Assembly (NCBI GenBank): GCA_937895345.1 | Contig: CALAWP010000021.1 | Span: 1 to 32,273, forward strand | Reading direction: 5' to 3' | DNA from: an uncultured Paenibacillus sp. | GTDB taxonomy: Bacteria > Bacillota > Bacilli > Paenibacillales > Paenibacillaceae | DNA length: 32,273 nt | In this document: positions 27,327 through 32,273 of the stretch, in pieces | Layout: each line of letters starts with the position of its first letter | Numbering within the stretch: the stretch's first letter is position 1 | Translations under genes and position numbers: made by a program | Notes under the pieces: generated by a model | What the model saw: only the letters and a program-made list of their open reading frames with translations | Databases searched by the model: none | Told to the model about the DNA's origin: nothing

Positions 27327-29048
27327 ATCTGTCGGGGATTGTCCGACATTGAACTGGCTTGTCATTTGGGCGAGAGAATTGGACAGATGGCGCAGCTGCA
27401 TGCCGATTTCATGCGTTCTCTCCATCTGCACAATCTGATCCTCGCTGGCGGACAACATCTGTTCCGAGCTGAGATACGTATTCTTGGATACGGCGGAGAA
27501 ATTGACCATAATTTGTTGCAGCTCCGGAAGCACTTGCTTCAGAGCGTGCAGGTCGCCCTGCACCCCTTTAATGCGCTCGGTAACCCGTCCGATATCCTTC
27601 ATCAGCTGATCCAATGAAACCTTGGATTCGTTCGCCGTGCGGACATTGTCCTTCAGCTTTACGATCATTTGATCAAAGGTTTCGGTCGCCCGTACCGTGA
27701 CGTCCCCCATTCGATGGATCGACTTGGTGATAAGACCGCTCGCCGTTTCGGACTGCACCGCCAGCTTTCTTATTTCATCGGCGACGACAGAGAAGCCGCG
27801 GCCCGCTTCGCCCGCTCTGGCGGCTTCAATGGAAGCGTTAAGAGCAAGCAAATTCGTCTGCTTCGTTACGTTCTGAATCAGCTCGACCTGACGGGAAATC
27901 GAAAACGCCTGCTGTTTCACCTCTTCAATTGTTTCCGCCATACGGTTAACATCCTTTTCATAGGTATGGAACGTCTCGATAAGCAGCTTCAGGCTGCTTT
28001 CTCCCTGCTTGGCGGATATATTCATGCCTTCCGAGGTAACGAAAATTTGATCCATGTTGCCGATCAAGGCTTCGTTTTGTTCCCTCATCTCTTTAAAGCT
28101 TTGCAGCCCCGCATTCGACCCGGCCGCCGTCTGTTCGGCGCTTTGCTTGACCGTCTCAATTGAATCGATCAGCTCTTTGCTGTGGGAGAGCGTCTCATGC
28201 GAAGCTTCGCTTAAGCTTTCGCCGGTACGATTCAATTCATGGGTCATTTCGTTCACTTCCGTAATCATGCTTCGCATCTGTTCCAGCATCGTTGAAAAGC
28301 TGAGCACCAAGGAGGAAATTTCGGGAACCGTCGAACGAATGGAGAAATGCTGTTTCAGATTGCCCTTGCGCACATCCGACATGATCTCCCGCAGCCTCAT
28401 CAGCGGCTTCGTCAAGCTGCGCACAAACATAATAATAAGGAAGGTGGATACCGCAAGGCTGATTGCGCTAATAATAAGAGTAAACTGTGCCATTCCGTAG
28501 ACCGGGCCGAAATAAGAATCGGTCGGCACCATCAGAATGTATCTGCCCTGTATTTCGGGCATGTCCCGAACGCTCAACGTATAGTCGACCCCGTCAATCG
28601 TTTCGTGGAAAACAAGGTTCTGTTCATTCGCGATGCGAGCTATCGCTTCATCTGTAAAAGAAATGTCGGAGCTGCGGCTTACTTTAAACGGGACCATCTC
28701 CCCGTCTTCCGTCAAATAAAAGAAGTCGGAGGCGAAGCCGTGCTGCTCGAGCTGCCTTTGCTGCTCCGTAATGCTCATCTCGACTTGCTGCCGAAAGTAG
28801 TCTTCATCGCTCACATAGACGAACTTTAAGTTTCGAACGACATAACCGATGCTTTCCGATTCCCTTTCCAGCCGTTTCTCCACATTTTCAACGAGCATGT
28901 CTTTGGCTTTCGTATACGAACTGATCCCAACCGCGCTAATCGACAGTGTTAACAAAAGGACGAATAAGATCAGCAGCCTATCGCGCAAGGTAAACCTTTC
29001 ATACCATTTTCGACTCGGCGCCTGCACCGTCTTTCGATCATTTGTCAT
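27312..29048 (-). CDS. methyl-accepting chemotaxis protein
   Basis: This 578-aa transmembrane chemoreceptor has a first membrane segment at about 26-46. An extracytoplasmic sensor of about 135 residues and a second segment near 190-212 follow, then HAMP, then a long coiled coil. The invariant hairpin tip reads NVTKQTNLLALNASIEAARAGEAGRGFSVVADEIRKLA. It signals to CheA/CheW. ATG 29048 is chosen because the alternative at 29087 overlaps the -10 box; AAGGGG lies about 12 nt upstream. No terminator separates it from pstS, so read-through into the pst operon is possible. The ligand is unknown; phosphate is a speculative candidate from context. Confidence 0.92.
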   Translation of the reverse strand: MTNDRKTVQAPSRKWYERFTLRDRLLILFVLLLTLSISAVGISSYTKAKDMLVENVEKRLERESESIGYVVRNLKFVYVSDEDYFRQQVEMSITEQQRQLEQHGFASDFFYLTEDGEMVPFKVSRSSDISFTDEAIARIANEQNLVFHETIDGVDYTLSVRDMPEIQGRYILMVPTDSYFGPVYGMAQFTLIISAISLAVSTFLIIMFVRSLTKPLMRLREIMSDVRKGNLKQHFSIRSTVPEISSLVLSFSTMLEQMRSMITEVNEMTHELNRTGESLSEASHETLSHSKELIDSIETVKQSAEQTAAGSNAGLQSFKEMREQNEALIGNMDQIFVTSEGMNISAKQGESSLKLLIETFHTYEKDVNRMAETIEEVKQQAFSISRQVELIQNVTKQTNLLALNASIEAARAGEAGRGFSVVADEIRKLAVQSETASGLITKSIHRMGDVTVRATETFDQMIVKLKDNVRTANESKVSLDQLMKDIGRVTERIKGVQGDLHALKQVLPELQQIMVNFSAVSKNTYLSSEQMLSASEDQIVQMERTHEIGMQLRHLSNSLAQMTSQFNVGQSPTDFTRN

Positions 29049-29085
29049 AGGACCAAATCCCCTTCTGCTTCGTTTTTTGTCCCCC

Positions 29086-29091
29086 ATTATA
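29086..29091 (-). promoter_or_regulatory. -10 element of the chemoreceptor gene
   Basis: A perfect TATAAT on the minus strand lies about 40 nt upstream of ATG 29048. No good -35 is visible at 17 nt (ATACAG). Confidence 0.5.
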
Positions 29092-29145
29092 CGGACGAAC
29101 TATTAATTCTGTATAAGAGCAAGTTGCGATTTGTATAAACTGAAC

Positions 29146-29173
29146 GACAAAAAAACGCCCGGAAAGGGCGTTT
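29146..29173 (-). terminator. terminator downstream of the small lipoprotein gene
   Basis: AACGCCC (29154-29160) pairs with GGGCGTT (29166-29172), followed on the minus strand by a T-run. It lies about 40 bp past the lipoprotein stop and upstream of the chemoreceptor promoter. Confidence 0.8.
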
Positions 29174-29210
29174 CTCATAAAAGCGCTTATATCTATTTGG
29201 TCCCAAAGCT

Positions 29211-29518
29211 TCAAACTGGCTCGATCAACGAAAGATGCTCCTCCAATAAGGCTTTATCGATCTGCTCCCTGGCTTTCTCCAACAAATACTCTCGAGTTTC
29301 TTGGAACTTTTCTTGAAACGACTTATCCGATTCCACAAAGAGATACGTCCTGTTATTGCTCTTCAGTTCAAGACTCCGTTCGTTCGATAAGATCATTCCG
29401 TTAAGGCTCCCGCCGTCTCCGAAGGCTCGATATTCGAGCGGACAGGATTCGCGTCATTCCCGCATCCTGCCCATAAAATCATCATCCCTATTGCAATTGC
29501 ACATTTTGCCAGCCTCAA
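29211..29518 (-). pseudogene. small lipoprotein gene with a frameshift
   Basis: TTG 29518 follows GGAGGG by 6 nt and opens a lipoprotein signal peptide, MRLAKCAIAIGMMILWAGCGN, with the lipobox cysteine in WAGC. That frame ends at TGA after about 41 residues. The -1 frame continues as EYRAFGDGGSLNGMILSNERSLELKSNNRTYLFVESDKSFQEKFQETREYLLEKAREQIDKALLEEHLSLIEPV, ending at 29211. Together they make a coherent protein of about 100 aa, so a single indel has split the gene, or the sequence has an error. Function unknown. Confidence 0.6.
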
Positions 29519-29764
29519 GATACTCCCTCCAGCGGACCTTATTGGGCAGCCAAATGATTGACAACGGCAAACCGAACATGTCGGCTTCTGTTGCTAAACA
29601 AACAGCGGCTTCATACCTATTTGACATGAAACCGCCATAACCCTGTAAACATTTATAAATATTTATAATAATATCAACTTATTTCAAATCCAGCTTAAGG
29701 GGAACATCCTTCGGAATCGGATGCTCTTGCCCTTGATAACGCAATATTCCAGCTGCACCGGGAA
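29519..29764. other. AT-rich interval with lost 5' part of an AraC gene
   Basis: No intact gene is visible. Near 29690-29764 plus-strand frames still read like the middle of an AraC-type protein (LDNAIFQLHRE) but are closed by a TAA near 29698. The segment 29640-29690 is very AT-rich. Confidence 0.4.
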
Positions 29765-30205
29765 ATGTCCGAACATGCGGCCGGCTCCCAAACGATGCTG
29801 TACGCCCTCCTGAATCAGCTCATCGTAACGGTGTACAGGCTCCGATATGCGGACCGCGGAAGCCGACTAAAGGACGATGCCCACGATTTTGCCCGTTTGC
29901 TTCACTACGTCGAGCAAAATATAGACAAACCCGTTACGCTGAAAGAGCTGTCCTATGCTTCCGGCTGGAGCTCTCGGCATCTTCAGCGGCTTTTCCAGGC
30001 GCATACCGAGCAATCGTTCGGCACTTTCCTTCGGCATTTGCGCATCCAAAAAAGCTGCGAATTGCTGCGCACCAGCACCCTTAAGATCGGACTGATCTCC
30101 GAGCTCGTCGGTTACCGCGACGCGGACTCTTTCCATGCCGCATTTAAAAAGAACGTCGGCCTTACGCCGTCGGAGTATCGCAAGACATCGCTTTCTCAGC
30201 AATAA
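29765..30205 (+). pseudogene. truncated AraC-family regulator (DNA-binding half)
   Basis: The 146-aa remnant carries a complete AraC double helix-turn-helix: DKPVTLKELSYASGWSSRHLQRLFQAHTEQSFGTFLRHLRIQKSCELL followed by KIGLISELVGYRDADSFHAAFKKNVGLTPSEYRK. It starts inside the usual linker region. The ATG at 29765 has no ribosome binding site, and in-frame coding similarity seems to continue upstream to a stop. The ligand-binding N-terminal half is missing. A free-standing DNA-binding protein cannot be excluded. Confidence 0.65.
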
Positions 30206-30324
30206 AAATAAGACCACCTCCCAAAGCGCCTTGCCTTCGGTCCGATGGCCTTCATTAGTTGCGATCTGGAATCAATGACCGTCCCAGCTGTCTTCGCCGC
30301 TTTCGCGTCGATTCAACATCGCAA

Positions 30325-31608
30325 TTACTTCGATTTTTTAAGGTTCAAGCCGTAAGTATCGTTGATCGCTTTCAGCTCTTTGTCCGACAGTCCATCAATG
30401 TAACCTTGCGGCACATCAAGCCCCTTCTCGATGTGCTTTATGACTCGATCGTTAATTTCCTCCTGGGTCAATGTCCTCGGAGCATGGCTGCCCTTCGGCT
30501 TGCCCTTCGATGGATTGCCGTCCGCATCATAAGACATGACCGTACCGTCCGGATATTGAATCGTAATGTTTCTGCCCTCCACAGGTTTAGAGGATGCATT
30601 TTTGGACGGCATAGCCGATCCGGCTGCGTAAGCGGCGGTTCCTCCGGTTCCGGCTAAGGCAATGGCGGCAACAATGGACAAGGCGATCATCGTTTTTTTC
30701 GTTTTCTTCTCGTTCATAAGATTGACCAGTCTCCTTTGTATAACTTTCTTGGAACTGCATAGATGGCTTGTGCATATCACGTTTCTCTCTTTGACGCTAT
30801 ATTCCATCATGGACAGAAGCGTCTCGCCGTAGCGTCTCCTGCCTTCTGCATCCATATTTCGAACAACCTTCTCGTCGCAGGACAGTTCGCAGAACATCGA
30901 AATCCGTTTGTTAAGCCAATAAACGACTGGATTAAACCAATGCAGGGCATTTGCGATAAACACCAGCAGCTTCACCAACAAATCGCCCCGCTTGAAATGA
31001 ACCAACTCGTGCGAAAGAATCATGGCCAGTTCGTTTTTCTCCAGCGGAGTATCCGGGAGTACGATAACGGGCTTCCACAATCCAATCAGCATTGGCGTCG
31101 TTGCATTGGCGCTGACGATTACGTTGACAGGACAACGAACGTCTTTGCATATTCTGCCGTCTTGCAAAATCGATCGTTTGAATGCCCGGTACTGCCTGAT
31201 AGGAACGGCAAGATAGGCTGCAGCCCCGGCGGTCCAAACCGCAAGGACCGGCCATATCCACTCCTGGCGATGTTCAAACCATCCGGCATAGCCGGCTAGT
31301 ACATTCGCCAATGACGTGTCTCCAAACGACTGCATAGAGAACAGGTCGCTTGTGAAGACACCGGTACTTTGGCCGGAAGCGGCTGACGGACTTGTTGCCG
31401 AACCCGATGCAACGGAACGTATAACAGATAGGAAGCGATATACAATGTCCGAACCGCCCAGCAGAAAAAATACCGGGATCAGGCTGGAGTAATAATGCCA
31501 TGTTTGCGAGAAGCCTGTTTGCGTGAAGGGCCTGACAGCGCATAGAGCGAGCCAAGTAATCGTTCCTGCGAATGAAGCGATAAGGAGAGCTGCGATTAAA
31601 TCCATCAT
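30325..31608 (-). CDS. BlaR1/MecR1-like M56 peptidase antirepressor without a penicillin-sensor domain
   Basis: This 427-aa membrane metalloprotease has hydrophobic segments near 4-22, 38-55 and 115-135. The M56 domain shows HELVHFKRGD (HExxH zinc site) and the third-ligand region CELSCDEKVV, and a later membrane segment lies near 312-330. BlaR1 family members cleave the paired BlaI-type repressor after sensing a signal. Classical BlaR1 ends in a penicillin-binding sensor of about 250 residues. Here the C-terminus is only about 95 residues (NITIQYPDGTVMSYDADG and a charged helical end), so the signal is unlikely to be a beta-lactam. ATG 31608 follows AGGAGGG by 6 nt and overlaps the stop of the repressor gene. 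Confidence 0.88.
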   Translation of the reverse strand: MMDLIAALLIASFAGTITWLALCAVRPFTQTGFSQTWHYYSSLIPVFFLLGGSDIVYRFLSVIRSVASGSATSPSAASGQSTGVFTSDLFSMQSFGDTSLANVLAGYAGWFEHRQEWIWPVLAVWTAGAAAYLAVPIRQYRAFKRSILQDGRICKDVRCPVNVIVSANATTPMLIGLWKPVIVLPDTPLEKNELAMILSHELVHFKRGDLLVKLLVFIANALHWFNPVVYWLNKRISMFCELSCDEKVVRNMDAEGRRRYGETLLSMMEYSVKERNVICTSHLCSSKKVIQRRLVNLMNEKKTKKTMIALSIVAAIALAGTGGTAAYAAGSAMPSKNASSKPVEGRNITIQYPDGTVMSYDADGNPSKGKPKGSHAPRTLTQEEINDRVIKHIEKGLDVPQGYIDGLSDKELKAINDTYGLNLKKSK

Positions 31609-31985
31609 TTCTTGCCCTCCTGGCGCTGAAACCACTCTTTCAACTCTGCGATGTCGCTGGGTGTCAGATCGTCTCCTTCGACCAGTGCGGCAAAGAAATT
31701 TTTCACCTTGCCCTTGTACAATCGACCCAAAAAGGAGCGGGTTTCATGCTTTTGATACTCTTGCCATGTCAGAGCGGGTTCATAATAGTTGGCTTTGCCG
31801 CACATGGATTTGACCAGGAATCCCTTTTCGATCAATCGTTTCAAAAGTGTCGAAAGCGTCGAGGTTTTCCAGCCTTTGCTTTCAAAGACCTCCAGCAGCC
31901 CGGCAACCGTCACAGGTTCCGCGATGTTCCATATCACCTCCATAATCTCCATTTCCGTTTCCGATAATCTTCCTAAATTCCCCAT
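31605..31985 (-). CDS. BlaI/MecI/CopY-family repressor
   Basis: This 126-aa winged-helix repressor has the DNA-binding domain MGNLGRLSETEMEIMEVIWN and GWKTSTLSTLLKRLIEKGFL (about 1-75). A dimerisation and cleavage region follows (about 80-126). It binds palindromic operators and is removed by proteolysis by its partner peptidase. ATG 31985 is preferred (AGAGGTG about 7 nt upstream); an in-frame GTG lies three codons upstream. The gene overlaps the peptidase start, giving a coupled operon. Confidence 0.92.
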   Translation of the reverse strand: MGNLGRLSETEMEIMEVIWNIAEPVTVAGLLEVFESKGWKTSTLSTLLKRLIEKGFLVKSMCGKANYYEPALTWQEYQKHETRSFLGRLYKGKVKNFFAALVEGDDLTPSDIAELKEWFQRQEGKK

Positions 31986-32008
31986 GGTGTACACCTCTGG
32001 CCTTTAAT

Positions 32009-32058
32009 GCGACAACTTGTCGTAGTTCTATACTACGACAAGTTGTCGCAGTTGTCAA
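32009..32058 (-). promoter_or_regulatory. promoter with double palindromic BlaI-type operator
   Basis: On the minus strand a perfect -35 TTGACA (32053-32058) and a -10 TAGTAT (32030-32035) have a 17-nt spacer. Two operators GCGACAACTTGTCGTAG (32009-32025) and its exact inverse (32033-32049) flank a 7-bp gap. Each contains the self-palindrome CGACAA-N-TTGTCG. One covers the -35/-10 spacer and the other the start region. They resemble MecI/BlaI TACGACA/TGTCGTA sites and suggest autorepression. Confidence 0.88.
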
Positions 32059-32079
32059 ACGATTGATCATCAAGGCAAC

Positions 32080-32106
32080 AAAAAAGAGGGGTCTATGCCC
32101 CTCTTT
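32080..32106 (-). terminator. terminator of the gene at the right edge
   Basis: AAAGAGGGG (32083-32091) pairs with CCCCTCTTT (32098-32106), followed on the minus strand by a T-run. It lies just past the stop of the partial gene. Confidence 0.85.
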
Positions 32107-32109
32107 ACT

Positions 32110-32273
32110 TTAGCCAGCGCCTCTTCTAAGCAAAACAACTGCGATCAACATCCCGGTTGCAGCAACAATCAACAAGACATTCCAACGGTCGATGACCCGA
32201 TCGAACAGCAACGGAAAAGTATAATGGACTAAGAAAATCGGACAGCAAAAAAGGAGATTCTTAGTTGTATGGT
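32110..32273 (-). CDS. C-terminal end of a small membrane protein (partial)
   Basis: One minus-strand frame is open from the right edge to TAA at 32110-32112. The 53 visible residues end PLLFDRVIDRWNVLLIVAATGMLIAVVLLRRGAG, with one clear C-terminal membrane segment and a second hydrophobic stretch before it. A strong terminator directly after the stop supports it as a real gene. The family is not recognised, and the start lies outside the window. Confidence 0.6.
   Translation of the reverse strand, partial: HTTKNLLFCCPIFLVHYTFPLLFDRVIDRWNVLLIVAATGMLIAVVLLRRGAG

Noticed and set aside
1..32273. tRNA, rRNA, riboswitch or complete insertion sequence
   Set aside because: I saw no cloverleaf, rRNA segment, known aptamer core or transposase with terminal repeats; a covariance-model search would be needed to exclude small RNAs.

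Overview
The window looks like the chromosome of a spore-former-type Firmicute, most likely Paenibacillus or a close relative. The signs are strong AGGAGG-type ribosome binding sites with many TTG/GTG starts, a PstSCAB operon behind PhoP-type direct repeats, DinR/LexA-type boxes of the Bacillus kind, and several Bacillales regulator families (LytTR+DUF3021, BlaI/BlaR1-like, AraC-GyrI). This assignment is inference from style and gene content; no rRNA or species marker is present.

Positions 1-13930 form a defence island. A type I-C-like cas3 lies on the minus strand at the left edge, and no cas5/cas8c/cas7/cas4/cas1/cas2 is visible. It is divergent from a DEDDh 3'-5' exonuclease. Their shared intergenic region holds two LexA-like boxes, each sitting between the -35 and -10 elements of one of two oppositely directed promoters. 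Next come a WYL-domain regulator and a giant (about 2000 aa) protein combining a transglutaminase-like domain, DUF4011, an Upf1-like SF1 helicase, a Vsr/DUF559-like nuclease and DUF3320. A 41-repeat/40-spacer I-C type CRISPR array follows. It is transcribed leftward from a leader at its right end and closed by a terminator on its left.

Positions 13931-19830 are accessory metabolism and regulation: a short region with dispersed inverted repeats, a large cytoplasmic GH2 glycosidase, a divergent pentapeptide-repeat protein with a clear promoter, and an AraC regulator with a GyrI-like ligand domain.

Positions 19922-23162, all on the minus strand, hold a LytTR regulator (frameshifted in an A/T homopolymer) overlapping a DUF3021 membrane protein, a strong terminator, and an ABC-2 type ATPase/permease pair that the LytTR/DUF3021 pair may control.

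Positions 23392-29087, also on the minus strand, carry a chemoreceptor, then pstS, pstC, pstA and pstB. The pho-box repeats of pstS begin inside the last codons of the chemoreceptor gene. Positions 29211-30205 contain two damaged genes (a frameshifted small lipoprotein and an AraC remnant). The right end carries a BlaI-like repressor and an M56 peptidase antirepressor lacking a penicillin-sensor domain, behind a double-palindrome operator/promoter, and the 3' end of a small membrane protein.
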